In this document: positions 31,959 to 40,347 of the stretch, in pieces
Layout: every line of letters begins with the position of its first letter
Position numbering within the stretch: the stretch's first letter is position 1
From: an uncultured Eubacteriales bacterium
GTDB taxonomy: Bacteria > Bacillota > Clostridia > Oscillospirales > CAG-272
Direction of reading: 5' to 3'
Length of the DNA: 64,000 nucleotides
Assembly: GCA_934373635.1 (NCBI GenBank)
Contig: CAKROZ010000008.1
Location: 1-64,000, forward strand
Position numbers and translations under genes: made by a program
Notes under the pieces: generated by a model
Databases searched by the model: none
What the model saw: only the letters and a program-made list of their open reading frames with translations
What the model was told of the DNA's origin: nothing

Positions 31959-32907
31959 CGCGGAAGAGAAGGTGCGCGCGATCATAGACGGCGCACTTTC
32001 CACGCTCCCGATCCCCGCACTTCGCACCGCCGCGCGGGTGTCCCTCCTCGACTTTTACCGAAGAGAACGGAGAGCGTCCGCGACATTGACTTTCTCGTCT
32101 GCCGCGGTTTTTCTTTCTCTTTTGAAGATCGGAACGCGACGGGGGATCTCTCCGCCGAAGGCGCTCGACGCGGCGCTTTCCCGCATGAGTACACGGAGCG
32201 CCTATGAGACGCTGACCGCTTACGACGGGACGATCGACTTTCACAACATCGCGACGAACAACCTCCGAAAGTATACGGAGGACTACTATCGCGAGAACAT
32301 CAAGCCGACGCTCGCCCGTATGGAAAAAGAAGAGGCGCTCGACCCCGACGCCGAGAATTACCTCGGACGGCGGCAGTCTCTCCTCGCGCGGGCGGAACGG
32401 GAAGTAAGATACAAGGCACACCTCGACGAGACGGCAGACATGCGGGCGCGCGGCGTGCGGCTCGTCCTCATTTCCGCACATGCGAACTGCTCGGAGCGGT
32501 GCCGACCCTTTCAGGGACGGGTATTCTCCCTCGACGGCTCGGAAGGCGTGACGGAGGACGGACGGTATTATGAACCGCTCGAACGGGCGACGGACATCTA
32601 CACATCGGACGGCAAGTGGAAAAACGGGCTTTTCGGCTTCAACTGCCGCCATACCATGACGGAATACGAGGCGGGGAAATCCGCCCCGCGCATCTCTCCC
32701 GAGGAGGAAGAGCGCGAGTACCGCATTGACCTGCGTATGCGCTCGATGGAGCGCACGGTGCGGAAGTGGCGGGCAAAGGCGGAAATGTCATTGTCTGCCG
32801 AAGAAGGGAAAAAAGCGCGGCAGAAGGCGAGCGCATGGGCGGCGAAATACCGCGCCTATGCGGCAACGCACGGGCGCGCCTTCCAACCGTCAAGACTGAA
32901 AATTTGA
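31849..32907 (+). CDS. Phage minor capsid protein (Phage_min_cap2)
   Basis: A 352-residue MuF-related minor head protein. The signature ISAHANCSERCRPFQGRVFS (about 205-224) and GLFGFNCRHTM near 263 are typical of Phage_min_cap2. It probably enters the capsid with the portal and may be injected. Unlike MuF polymorphic toxins, it carries no extra C-terminal toxin domain; in this phage the toxin-like domains are separate tagged proteins. The start overlaps the portal by 110 bases. Confidence 0.85.
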   Translation: MKRATNRMSREALTLREAQEKIRLAVRASRLSGRPSDAEEKVRAIIDGALSTLPIPALRTAARVSLLDFYRRERRASATLTFSSAAVFLSLLKIGTRRGISPPKALDAALSRMSTRSAYETLTAYDGTIDFHNIATNNLRKYTEDYYRENIKPTLARMEKEEALDPDAENYLGRRQSLLARAEREVRYKAHLDETADMRARGVRLVLISAHANCSERCRPFQGRVFSLDGSEGVTEDGRYYEPLERATDIYTSDGKWKNGLFGFNCRHTMTEYEAGKSAPRISPEEEEREYRIDLRMRSMERTVRKWRAKAEMSLSAEEGKKARQKASAWAAKYRAYAATHGRAFQPSRLKI

Positions 32908-32913
32908 TAACTG

Positions 32914-32949
32914 ACAGGCGACGGAGACCGCTCCGAAGCCTGTTTTTTT
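32914..32949 (+). terminator. Terminator after minor capsid gene
   Basis: ACAGGC and GCCTGT outer arms with an inner GGAG/CTCC pair, then TTTTTTT. Confidence 0.8.
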
Positions 32950-33115
32950 ATATCCTCCGGGCGACAGAGGAAAAACGGCGAAGTGACCGGAACAAAGAAG
33001 CCCCGACGGCGTGACACGCGAGGAGCGGCGAGCGTCGGGAAACGGGCTTTTGCGTTTGGCGGTGGCGAATCTCTCCGAAGAGAAAAACAAATCAAACGAA
33101 AGGAATGTAAACGAA

Positions 33116-33652
33116 ATGTTCGAGAAAAAGAACGCACAGACCCTTCTCCGTCTGTTCTCGGCACTCTCCGACGAGGAAAAGGAAAAATTCCTCGCAGGGG
33201 TGAACGGCGCGGACGAAGAAACACCCGAGGAGGCGCAGGACGCCGCAGAAGACGCGGGAAGCACCTCGGAGGGCGAAGATACCACCCCCGAGGAGAACGC
33301 GGCAGAGAGCCACGAAAACGAGGCGCGGAGCGAGAAAGAAACCGCTCCCGCGACCGAAGAGCCGGCCGCGGAGGAAGAACCCGCGGAAGAGGAGGCGGAC
33401 GCGGCAGAAGACGCGGCACCCGCCGAAGAGGTGAAGAAGGCGCAGGAGGTAGACGAAGCGCTCCTCGCGCGGATCACCGCACTGGAAGAGCTTGTCGCAA
33501 AGCTCACAGAGACGATGGGCGACGGAAAAGAGACGGACGAGGGGAAGACCTTCGGCACTTCTCCGAGCGCACCCGACGGCAATGACGACGCCCTCGCGGA
33601 GGACGATCGGATCATGCGCCGCTATTACGCAAAGCAGGGCTATCGCCATTAA
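33116..33652 (+). CDS. Scaffold-like acidic protein
   Basis: A 178-residue, extremely acidic protein (E/A-rich from about 40 to 120) with a basic C-terminal end (RIMRRYYAKQGYRH), directly before the capsid gene. This is the usual form of a phage scaffold that templates capsid assembly and leaves. The start MFEKKNAQ at 33116 has AAAGGAATG upstream; an in-frame start at 33011 is possible. Confidence 0.75.
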   Translation: MFEKKNAQTLLRLFSALSDEEKEKFLAGVNGADEETPEEAQDAAEDAGSTSEGEDTTPEENAAESHENEARSEKETAPATEEPAAEEEPAEEEADAAEDAAPAEEVKKAQEVDEALLARITALEELVAKLTETMGDGKETDEGKTFGTSPSAPDGNDDALAEDDRIMRRYYAKQGYRH

Positions 33653-33712
33653 GCGCCCGCCCGAAAACACATCAAAAAATAAAAATTCAAAACCGAAAGG
33701 AATCAAAAAATC

Positions 33713-34999
33713 ATGGCAAATCAGTTTTTTTCCAACATCAACACTCCCGAGATCAACAGAGCCACGCTGAAGCGTGTGATGAGCAACGCCGTCAAGGACA
33801 ACATCTTTCAGGAGATCATCGTCCGCCCCGGTGAGGGCGTCATCGAGAAATTCTCGAACGACACCGCCGCCGCGGAAATTCAGGTCGTCCGCGTCCGTCC
33901 CGACAATGACGAGGCGCGCGAGATCGGCGCGGATATCAACGGCGGTTGGTTCAACACGGACGCCGCCTCGAACCCCGAGACTGCCGCCTACGGCATCCGT
34001 ATCATCGACATGATCGACAAGTGCAAGGACATTCCCGCCTCCGAGCAGGACATGATCGCCGTCGATCTCGCCGAGGCGACGCTGAAGAACCTGACGGGCA
34101 AGGTCGCCCGCGGCGTCAATGCCGTCTCCGTCGGCGCCATGCTGACGAAAAACTTCAACGACGTTGCCTCCGGCAAGGTCGCGAAGAACTGGGTCGCCCT
34201 CGCGGATAACAACTACAAGGACGCGATCATCACCGCGGGCGTGCAGCTCGACAGCGGCAACGAGGAAGAGGGGATCGACGCCTACCCCGATACCGGGCGC
34301 GCGGTCTATCTGCGCCCCGAGGCAAAGCGCCACCTCCTGACGACGGGTCAGATCATCGTCGGCGGCTCGAACTACGCGCAGGACATCATTCGTCAGGGCG
34401 GCGTGGACGCCGAGACCCGTCCGAGCGTCGTTTCCACGGGCTACATCGGCGAGATCTCGAACATGCCCTGCTATGTGCTCTCTCCCGTCGTCTGGGCGGC
34501 GGTGGAGCGCTATATGGGGCTTGGCGCGGGGGCTCTCTCGGGTGTCCTCGGCGTGGTCGTCTCGGGTATCGGTACGGGTCGTGCCCTTGCCTTCAACGCG
34601 GCGATCAAGACGATCGACTCTCCGAACGGACAGGGCATCCGCATTCAGCCGAAGTATCGCTTTGGCGCGGAATGTTGGGACGCTCTCTCGGTCGTTCCGA
34701 TCGTCGCTTCCGCTTTCGCGAACCCTGCGACCGCGGCGACACCTCTCACCATGAAGGCACCCGGCTCCCGTAAGACGACCGCCACCCCGACGATCACCGT
34801 CTCGGGCGCGAAGTTTTCCATCTCGGGCGCGTCCGACGCCACCTTCTACTACACCGAGGACGGCACCGTTCCGACGGTGAACTCCACGAAGTACACCGCG
34901 CAGGTCACCCTCACGAAGACGGCAACCGTCAAGGCGATCGCCGTCAAGGCGGGCGAGCTGACCTCCCTCGTCGCAAGCGAGACGGTCACCGTCGCCTGA
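33713..34999 (+). CDS. Major capsid protein with C-terminal Ig-like domain
   Basis: A 428-residue protein. Residues about 1-340 are an HK97-type capsid candidate (start NTPEINRATLKRVMSNAVKD, GRAVYLRPEAKRHLLT in the middle). Residues about 345-428 form an Ig-like/CHB_HEX_C-type domain (FYYTEDGTVPT, then TLTKTATVKAIAVKAGELT), which in phages projects from the shell and aids adhesion to mucus or cells. It follows AAAGGAA and ends at a strong terminator. Confidence 0.85.
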   Translation: MANQFFSNINTPEINRATLKRVMSNAVKDNIFQEIIVRPGEGVIEKFSNDTAAAEIQVVRVRPDNDEAREIGADINGGWFNTDAASNPETAAYGIRIIDMIDKCKDIPASEQDMIAVDLAEATLKNLTGKVARGVNAVSVGAMLTKNFNDVASGKVAKNWVALADNNYKDAIITAGVQLDSGNEEEGIDAYPDTGRAVYLRPEAKRHLLTTGQIIVGGSNYAQDIIRQGGVDAETRPSVVSTGYIGEISNMPCYVLSPVVWAAVERYMGLGAGALSGVLGVVVSGIGTGRALAFNAAIKTIDSPNGQGIRIQPKYRFGAECWDALSVVPIVASAFANPATAATPLTMKAPGSRKTTATPTITVSGAKFSISGASDATFYYTEDGTVPTVNSTKYTAQVTLTKTATVKAIAVKAGELTSLVASETVTVA

Positions 35000-35016
35000 C
35001 GAAAGCAAAAAAGGAG

Positions 35017-35043
35017 AAGGGCGGGACAAACCCCGCCCTTTTT
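35017..35043 (+). terminator. Terminator after major capsid gene
   Basis: AAGGGCGGG and CCCGCCCTT arms, T run. Four bases later the next effector promoter begins. Confidence 0.9.
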
Positions 35044-35047
35044 CCCC

Positions 35048-35076
35048 TTGACAAATTCCAAAAAGGAGTGTATAAT
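35048..35076 (+). promoter_or_regulatory. Effector cassette E promoter (leaderless geometry)
   Basis: TTGACA, 17 bases, TATAAT, AAAA, ATG at 35081; AAAGGAG inside the spacer. Confidence 0.85.
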
Positions 35077-35080
35077 AAAA

Positions 35081-35866
35081 ATGCAAGAGTGGCATGAACA
35101 AGACCACCCCCGCGACGATGACGGCAAGTTTACCGATAAAGACGGCGCGGTCGGCACTCTCGACCCCCGCAAGATAGAATACCGCCAAAATACGCCGTAT
35201 AGCGTCATTATGGCAGACGATCGCCGCCGCATGGCGGAGGAAGAGCGCAGAACGCGGAAGATCCCGCAACCCGTCGTAAAACGCGGCGAAGAGCTCGCGA
35301 AGATCCGCGAGCTGACAGGCGTCGACGAGGCAACCGCGAAGAAGTATCAGGCGACCGTTTTCGAATGGTCGACACATCCGCACGATATTCGCAACGGAGA
35401 AGACCCCGAAGGGGAGAGAATCCTCGAGGACTATATTGCGAGATCATCGAAGTATGACGGCAAAATATATCGGGGAATCCACTTTTCCGAAAAAGAAGGT
35501 CGAAGATATCTCAAAGGACTGGAAGAGAAAAAGCAACGGCTTTCTTCGCTCCGTATGGAAGGTATTTCGAGTTGGTCATCTTTTGAGAGTATAGCGAGGG
35601 ACTTTTCGACAATGAATATGTTTCTCGACACCTCGATCGGCATCATCTTTGAAACGGAAAATGTGTCGGGTGCCCCGATAGATTATTTGAGCCGACACGG
35701 CAAGACTTTCTCGAAAAACGAGGAAGAAGGCGAAGTATTACATAGCAAAAACACGGAATATATCATCAAGGACATCGTCCGTGACCCGAAGGAAAGTCTG
35801 ATTAACGGGTATTACGGAAGCAAAAAGCAAGAACGATACCGAGTGATACTGGAGGAAATCAAGTGA
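35081..35866 (+). CDS. Tagged effector E, ADP-ribosyltransferase-like
   Basis: A 261-residue protein. Tag at 4-20 (WHEQDHPRDDDGKFTDK), then RKIEYRQNTPYSVIMADDR. The C-terminal half has the R-S-E layout of ADP-ribosyltransferase toxins: Y130-R131-G132, the SSWSSF strand at 163-168, and the catalytic E-x-E in EEEGEVLHSKNTEY (E216 and E218). Arginine is a likely target residue type for R-S-E enzymes. Immunity-like genes follow with a GTGATG overlap. Activity is predicted from motifs. Confidence 0.75.
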   Translation: MQEWHEQDHPRDDDGKFTDKDGAVGTLDPRKIEYRQNTPYSVIMADDRRRMAEEERRTRKIPQPVVKRGEELAKIRELTGVDEATAKKYQATVFEWSTHPHDIRNGEDPEGERILEDYIARSSKYDGKIYRGIHFSEKEGRRYLKGLEEKKQRLSSLRMEGISSWSSFESIARDFSTMNMFLDTSIGIIFETENVSGAPIDYLSRHGKTFSKNEEEGEVLHSKNTEYIIKDIVRDPKESLINGYYGSKKQERYRVILEEIK

Positions 35867-36051
35867 TGGAAAAAGAGAGACATATCGCAAAGGACAGATT
35901 CCGCGATCCTACGAACAATCGAATCGGCTTTCGCGATAAAGACGGAAGGTGGTTTCACCTTGAAATGTCGGGTGACGACTGCTATAAAGTCTACGAAGAC
36001 AAAAGCCGTGTTTTATGGATGCACGGCGATACAGAGGTAACGGATTTTTGA
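35866..36051 (+). CDS. Candidate immunity protein E1
   Basis: A 61-residue protein with the pattern DRFRDPTNNRIGFRDKDGRW and CYKVYEDKSRVLW. Its start touches the effector E stop and GGAGG lies within the effector end. It has a near-identical tandem copy and a third diverged relative at 36535. Small size and placement suggest immunity to the ART effector. Confidence 0.6.
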   Translation: MEKERHIAKDRFRDPTNNRIGFRDKDGRWFHLEMSGDDCYKVYEDKSRVLWMHGDTEVTDF

Positions 36052-36055
36052 AGTG

Positions 36056-36244
36056 ATGGAAAAAGAGAGACATATCGCAAAGGACAGATTTCGCGATCCG
36101 ACAAACAATCGAATTGGCTTTCGCGATAAAGACGGAAGGTGGTTTCACCTCGAAAGGTCGGGAGACGACTGCTATAAAGTCTACGAAGACGACAAAAGTC
36201 GCGTTTTGTGGAAGCGCGGCGACATAAAGGTAACGGATTTTTGA
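36056..36244 (+). CDS. Candidate immunity protein E2 (tandem copy)
   Basis: A 62-residue near-duplicate of E1, starting five bases after its stop. Changes cluster near the end (KRGDIKVTDF against MHGDTEVTDF), again pointing to specificity drift after duplication. Confidence 0.6.
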   Translation: MEKERHIAKDRFRDPTNNRIGFRDKDGRWFHLERSGDDCYKVYEDDKSRVLWKRGDIKVTDF

Positions 36245-36245
36245 A

Positions 36246-36311
36246 GTCGGCAAAACGGGAAAAGATCATCGCTATTTATATAGGGTGATTGTGGAGGAAA
36301 CAGATGGATAA
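36246..36311 (+). pseudogene. Effector-tail remnant 3
   Basis: An open tail, KDHRYLYRVIVEETDG, then stop. It matches the end of effector E (QERYRVILEEIK) but no start or body is present. It overlaps the start of the next small gene as an effector would. Confidence 0.6.
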
Positions 36312-36513
36312 TAAACCGAAGAGAAAAAGCGGAATGATTCAGGAATGGGAAGCGGCGTGCGCAAGAGGACCGTACGGGTATTCGAGATCGTACTCCCCGA
36401 TTGACGGTCATGTTCTGACCGAGGAAGAAATTCGCGCAATGGTTGAAGAATACAGAAAGTCCGACGCATACAAAGAGGATATGGAGCGTCTCGAACGCGG
36501 CGAGAAAATATAA
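36304..36513 (+). CDS. Orphan immunity-like protein E3
   Basis: A 69-residue charged protein (VLTEEEIRAMVEEYRKSDAY near 39-58) behind the effector-tail remnant, with GTGGAGG upstream. It is unrelated in sequence to E1/E2 and probably guarded against a lost ART-type effector. Confidence 0.5.
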   Translation: MDNKPKRKSGMIQEWEAACARGPYGYSRSYSPIDGHVLTEEEIRAMVEEYRKSDAYKEDMERLERGEKI

Positions 36514-36534
36514 TTTCTCTTCTGCGCAGGAAAT

Positions 36535-36795
36535 ATGAGCGAACTGAAAAGATTCAAGTATCATCTTTGCGAAAGATGGGCGAACGATCCGACTCACAAT
36601 CGAATCGGATTGTACGAGCCGGACGGAAGGCGTTATTACCTTGAAATGGAAGGCGACAAGTGCTATAAAGTATATGACGATAAAAGCCGGGTTTTGGTGG
36701 AACACACGCCCGAAGAAGAGGAAGATTTCAAAAGGTTCATGGAACGACTCCATAACGGAGAGACGATCACACCCGAAAACATTAACGAAAAGTAA
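36535..36795 (+). CDS. Candidate immunity protein E4
   Basis: An 86-residue diverged member of the E1 family (ANDPTHNRIGLYEPDGRRYY, CYKVYDDKSRVL) with an added acidic helical tail. It is the last gene before the cassette terminator. Confidence 0.6.
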   Translation: MSELKRFKYHLCERWANDPTHNRIGLYEPDGRRYYLEMEGDKCYKVYDDKSRVLVEHTPEEEEDFKRFMERLHNGETITPENINEK

Positions 36796-36810
36796 GCCAA
36801 CCGAACACAC

Positions 36811-36840
36811 AAGGGAACCGTTTATGACGGCTCCCTTTTT
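36811..36840 (+). terminator. Cassette E terminator
   Basis: AAGGGAACCG and CGGCTCCCTTTTT arms, the common cassette hairpin. Confidence 0.85.
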
Positions 36841-36944
36841 CTATGCTCCGAACAGAATCGTCGGTGCAATTCCGACAAGAGCACGAGCGGGAGAACCCCG
36901 CATTTTTTGATATTTACCGCCTTCGGGCGAGAACGGAGGAACTT

Positions 36945-37388
36945 ATGCAACCCTATTCCGACGAAAACATGATCTTTGACGAGGTGACGCGGCACTTCGT
37001 ACTGACCGAGCACGCCTTGCAGACACACGGCACGGACATTCGCCGCCGCGTGTCACGAAACAAAACGATCGACGCGACGGGCGTTATCAACCGCCTTTGC
37101 GTCCGCGTCTCGGAGATGATCTATACCTACCTTCACACCTTCACCATGAACAACGCGGAGCAGGACGAGATCATCGCGACGGTGGAGGCGTGCCGTCCCG
37201 TGATCTTTTCCGCCCTTCTGAATCAGGCGGAATATCTCCTTATGAACGGCGACTTTTCGCGCTCGGCAGAACCCGACAAGCGGAAGTTTGCCATCGACGA
37301 GACGGCGAAGTCGGTCTTAGATACCGTGATCCCGTGCCTCGGCGTCTCGATCACATATGCGGGGGCGGGCGGCTATGGACTTTCTTGA
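36945..37388 (+). CDS. Head-tail connector-like protein
   Basis: A 147-residue helical protein after GGAGGAACTT, first structural gene beyond cassette E. Size and place (after capsid, before a small closure protein) fit a gp6/YqbG-type adaptor that docks on the portal. No diagnostic motif is recognised, so the call is positional. Confidence 0.55.
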   Translation: MQPYSDENMIFDEVTRHFVLTEHALQTHGTDIRRRVSRNKTIDATGVINRLCVRVSEMIYTYLHTFTMNNAEQDEIIATVEACRPVIFSALLNQAEYLLMNGDFSRSAEPDKRKFAIDETAKSVLDTVIPCLGVSITYAGAGGYGLS

Positions 37389-37782
37389 CATTCTTTCGGG
37401 GCGTTTCTATCAGACGAACCCCGCGAACTATTATGAGAATCTGCCGACGCCCGAGATCTTTCCCGCCGACCCGAGCGAGAGCGTAGAGCCCGAGCCCTTC
37501 GACTTCGAGTTTGTCGACCCGACCGAATGGCATTATAAGCAGCTCCTCGGCGGGCTGATCGACCGCGAGGCGGCGACGGCGACCATCAAGACGCGGGACG
37601 CGATCCGCTTTCGGCAGAGCGGCTATGTCACCTTCGACTCCCGCCTCTTTGCCATTCTCTCGGTCACGCAGGACACCCGCGCCGCGAACCGCGAGGCAAT
37701 GCGCTACACGCCCGTGCCCCTCGGCACCGAGTACATTCTCCGCCTCGTGGAGATCGAGAATCCGTGGGGGATCGACCGATGA
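37375..37782 (+). CDS. Head closure-like protein
   Basis: A 135-residue protein overlapping its neighbours by 14 and 4 bases. The C-terminal half is beta-rich (SGYVTFDSRLFAILSV, GTEYILRLVEIENPW), like head-tail joining proteins of the SPP1 gp16/HK97 gp10 type. Assignment is by position and fold impression. Confidence 0.55.
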   Translation: MDFLDILSGRFYQTNPANYYENLPTPEIFPADPSESVEPEPFDFEFVDPTEWHYKQLLGGLIDREAATATIKTRDAIRFRQSGYVTFDSRLFAILSVTQDTRAANREAMRYTPVPLGTEYILRLVEIENPWGIDR

Positions 37783-38177
37783 AGCTCTCCGCGCTCGTCT
37801 CTGCGGGTGCCGCCTACCTTCGCAAGGTCTGCCCGTGGCAGACGGGAAACATGGAGCAGAGCATCAAGGTCGAGAAAAGATCGCGGTCGGAATATTGGAT
37901 CTGTATCCACGCCTCCGACGTCCCCTATGTGTGCTATACCAATGAAGAGTGGACGTCGCCGAAGTGGAAGAACAAGAAAAACCCGAATGAAAACTGGATC
38001 AGCGACGCCGCGGTAAAGATCGCCGAGAGGATCGCCGAGGAGCTCGGCGGCACGGTGAGCGGCACCGAGAATTTCAAGCGGGCGGACGACCTGCCCGCAA
38101 GGCTCCACCGAAAGGCGGACAGAATTCGCTTTGCCAAACTCACGGAACAAAACGAAAGGAAAACGACAAGAAAATGA
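37779..38177 (+). CDS. Tail completion-like protein
   Basis: A 132-residue protein; the start overlaps the previous stop (ATGA). The PWQTGNMEQSIKVEKRS and YVCYTNEEWTSPKW segments are like HK97 gp10-type proteins that finish the tail end. The C-terminus is highly basic. Confidence 0.55.
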   Translation: MKLSALVSAGAAYLRKVCPWQTGNMEQSIKVEKRSRSEYWICIHASDVPYVCYTNEEWTSPKWKNKKNPNENWISDAAVKIAERIAEELGGTVSGTENFKRADDLPARLHRKADRIRFAKLTEQNERKTTRK

Positions 38178-39127
38178 TCTCACTCGAAACACTCGCGAAG
38201 AAACTGGAGGACGCTCTGAACGACGGCATCGCCGACTCGGGGCTGAACGGTCTCATTAAAAACACCACCTTTACCTTCAAGATCCACGTCGACACGGCGG
38301 AGAAGACCCCCGCGGTGCGAAAGGAAGGGACGAACAGCGTCGAATATACCATCGACGGCATCTTCCGCCAGACAAGCTATGAGTCGAGCGGCACGACGCA
38401 GGATCTCTTCACCGCGACGACGGGCGTCTCTGTCGAGCTTCTCATTCCCTTCGCAAACGTGCGAAACGTGAAAAAGACCGACAGGCGGGAGAGCAAGATC
38501 ATCGAGTGCGTGCGGAACCTGACCGACAATGCCTTTCACCTGACGGAAGCGACCGTCATGCAGGACGACAAAGACAAAAACAAGAGCTATTTCGTCACGA
38601 CGAATTACGAGCTTGTGAGCGGCGGGCAGAGAGACCTGCGCGAGGTCGTCGGGGATTCCTACACGATGACCTTTTTCGTCGAGTATACCTTCACGGCGGG
38701 GGGATTTCCTTCGGACGATCTCGAGATCAGCGTGAAAAAAAGAGGAGACACAGAGGGGGCGATCACACTGTCCCTTCCGACCTATACCATCGGGCGCAAG
38801 ACGATACAGAACGGAAACATGCTCCTGAACGGCAACGACGACGGCATCTCCCGCGCGGTGGTCGACGGTACGGCGCTTGTCATTTCCTTCAATCGTGTCG
38901 CGCAAAGCTCCTATTTTGATGCCCTCCTCGACCGATACCTTCTCGACGGCAAGGTGGAACCCCTTGATGTGACAATAAAAAAAGGCGAGTACACATATCC
39001 GGAAAACGGTGTTTTTACCATGATCTTCTCGGAAGGCTCTCTCGCGGGCGAGAACGGGCTCGCCGCGTCGAATGCGATCTCCCTTGTCGAATACTTCGAC
39101 ATCGAAGCAAGCGCGGAAGCGAAATAG
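38174..39127 (+). CDS. Major tail protein-like
   Basis: A 317-residue protein coupled by ATGA to the gene before. It is beta-rich with two similar parts, as in tail-tube proteins fused to a second domain. Position after the completion gene supports a tube role. No signature motif was identified, and the normal next gene, a tape measure, is missing. Confidence 0.55.
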   Translation: MISLETLAKKLEDALNDGIADSGLNGLIKNTTFTFKIHVDTAEKTPAVRKEGTNSVEYTIDGIFRQTSYESSGTTQDLFTATTGVSVELLIPFANVRNVKKTDRRESKIIECVRNLTDNAFHLTEATVMQDDKDKNKSYFVTTNYELVSGGQRDLREVVGDSYTMTFFVEYTFTAGGFPSDDLEISVKKRGDTEGAITLSLPTYTIGRKTIQNGNMLLNGNDDGISRAVVDGTALVISFNRVAQSSYFDALLDRYLLDGKVEPLDVTIKKGEYTYPENGVFTMIFSEGSLAGENGLAASNAISLVEYFDIEASAEAK

Positions 39128-39137
39128 GAGGGCAGAC

Positions 39138-39635
39138 ATGGCGGACACAAGCTATTATATCAAGATCTCGGTCGACGGGGAGAAAAAGAGCGAAAAGAAG
39201 ACCTCCGCGTCGACGGGGGACGGCTGGCAGCGGCAGGCGAACCCGAAGAAAAAAGAAGATAGCGGCACCGGTCTGATCGGCGGGGCGAAAATGCTCATGA
39301 ACTGCGCCGCCGTCCGCTCGGTCGCACAGATCGGCGGGCAGCTGATCCGCGCGGAGATGAACCGCGTGGAACTGCGCACGGGAAACGCCCGCTTACAGGC
39401 AAAGCAGAATTATACCGTCAACCGCGCCCTGTCCCACGCTGACTATACCATCTCAATAGGGTTCGGGCTTGTCACGGGGCACCCCGCGGCAGTGATCTCG
39501 GGCGTCATGGGCTTCGTCAATGAAGGCGTCAGGATCGCGAACGCACAGAAAGACCTCGACATTGCAAAGCAGGTCGAGAGCGTCGGTATCGGCATGGCAA
39601 ACGCCCGCGCCGGTGCAGGCAGAAAAACCTATTGA
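39138..39635 (+). CDS. Small hydrophobic-segment tail-region protein
   Basis: A 165-residue protein with a charged N-terminal third and a hydrophobic, glycine-rich centre (TISIGFGLVTGHPAAVISGV). It occupies the place where a tape-measure gene would be, yet is much too short for one of a flexible long tail. It could be a minimal tape measure or a membrane-penetrating tail protein. Confidence 0.5.
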   Translation: MADTSYYIKISVDGEKKSEKKTSASTGDGWQRQANPKKKEDSGTGLIGGAKMLMNCAAVRSVAQIGGQLIRAEMNRVELRTGNARLQAKQNYTVNRALSHADYTISIGFGLVTGHPAAVISGVMGFVNEGVRIANAQKDLDIAKQVESVGIGMANARAGAGRKTY

Positions 39636-39660
39636 CAATCCATCGAAAGGAGGTTATAAT
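39632..39660 (+). promoter_or_regulatory. Effector cassette F promoter (leaderless geometry)
   Basis: TTGACA, 17 bases, TATAAT, AAAC, ATG at 39665; AAAGGAGG inside the spacer. The -35 box overlaps the stop of the gene before. Confidence 0.85.
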
Positions 39661-39664
39661 AAAC

Positions 39665-40162
39665 ATGTGGACTTGGAACGAAAAAGACCACCCGAGAGAT
39701 ACCGACGGTCGCTTTACCGAGAAGGGGAGCGAAGAGATAATATCTGCCGTCTCCACTACCCGAAAGATCACCTATCGGCAGAATACGCCGTATTGGCGGA
39801 TCATGGAGGACGAATTCCGCAAAGATCTTCCCGAACGGATCAAACTGCCCGACGAGACGCTTCCGCGCTCTGTCGGCGCCAAATGGGCGAACTATCAAAT
39901 CAACATGGGCGACGGAACCTTCGCAACCTTTCAGGAAGGCTCGAAGTTGCAAGACAAGGAAGTCTTCGCTGGAAAAGGCTGTCGCCGCGTGATCGACGAG
40001 GAAGATCGCTTGATCCGTCAATACGGAGGAAAGCGCGGACAGTGGAAGAAGGTTAAGGCGAAAGCGACAATCGTTTCAAACGGTAAAACATACACGGAGA
40101 ATGTTCACTGGTATGAAGAAGACTCTGTGGGAAAGGTTGAATTTAAGATAAAGAGAACATGA
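39665..40162 (+). CDS. Tagged effector F, unassigned C-terminal domain
   Basis: A 165-residue protein with the tag (WNEKDHPRDTDGRFTEKG at 4-21) and RKITYRQNTPYWRIMEDE. The C-terminal domain has VFAGKGCRRVIDEEDRLIRQ, then YGGKRGQWKKVKAKA and a final VHWYEEDSVGKVEFKIK strand. I recall similar K-x-x-H-W-Y domains at the ends of phage toxin-like proteins but cannot name the family. The next gene overlaps by 4 bases. Confidence 0.6.
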   Translation: MWTWNEKDHPRDTDGRFTEKGSEEIISAVSTTRKITYRQNTPYWRIMEDEFRKDLPERIKLPDETLPRSVGAKWANYQINMGDGTFATFQEGSKLQDKEVFAGKGCRRVIDEEDRLIRQYGGKRGQWKKVKAKATIVSNGKTYTENVHWYEEDSVGKVEFKIKRT

Positions 40163-40347
40163 TGAGAGTAAAATATATCGGCAAAAAGCAGGAAGATTTC
40201 CTCGTAAAAAACAATTATATCACCTTGACCCCGGGGGAGATATATGAGGTTTTGACCGAATATGAAGACGGTATGTACCGCTTGATCGACGACAGTGGAG
40301 AAGATTATTGTTATCCCTCGAATTTTTTCGAGATTGTGGAAGAATGA
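40159..40347 (+). CDS. Candidate immunity protein F1
   Basis: A 62-residue SH3-like small protein (YIGKKQEDFLVKNNYITLTP, GEIYEVLTEY, MYRLIDDSGEDYCYP), overlapping the effector F stop. The start may be the ATG at 40159 or 40162. It is the best immunity candidate for effector F. Confidence 0.55.
   Translation: MMRVKYIGKKQEDFLVKNNYITLTPGEIYEVLTEYEDGMYRLIDDSGEDYCYPSNFFEIVEE

Noticed and set aside
33092..35383. 763-residue minus-strand frame opposite scaffold and capsid genes
   Set aside because: It is a shadow of the high-GC capsid and scaffold coding strand, has no ribosome site, and shows no family motifs.
22426..39665. Longer effector proteins starting at the TTG of each -35 box (M-T-x-K-R-K-E-x-I-I extension).
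   Set aside because: The frame is open through the promoter in all cassettes, but no ribosome site lies upstream (terminator T tracts do), and in cassette A the peptide is not conserved while the promoter boxes are. The likeness comes from promoter conservation.
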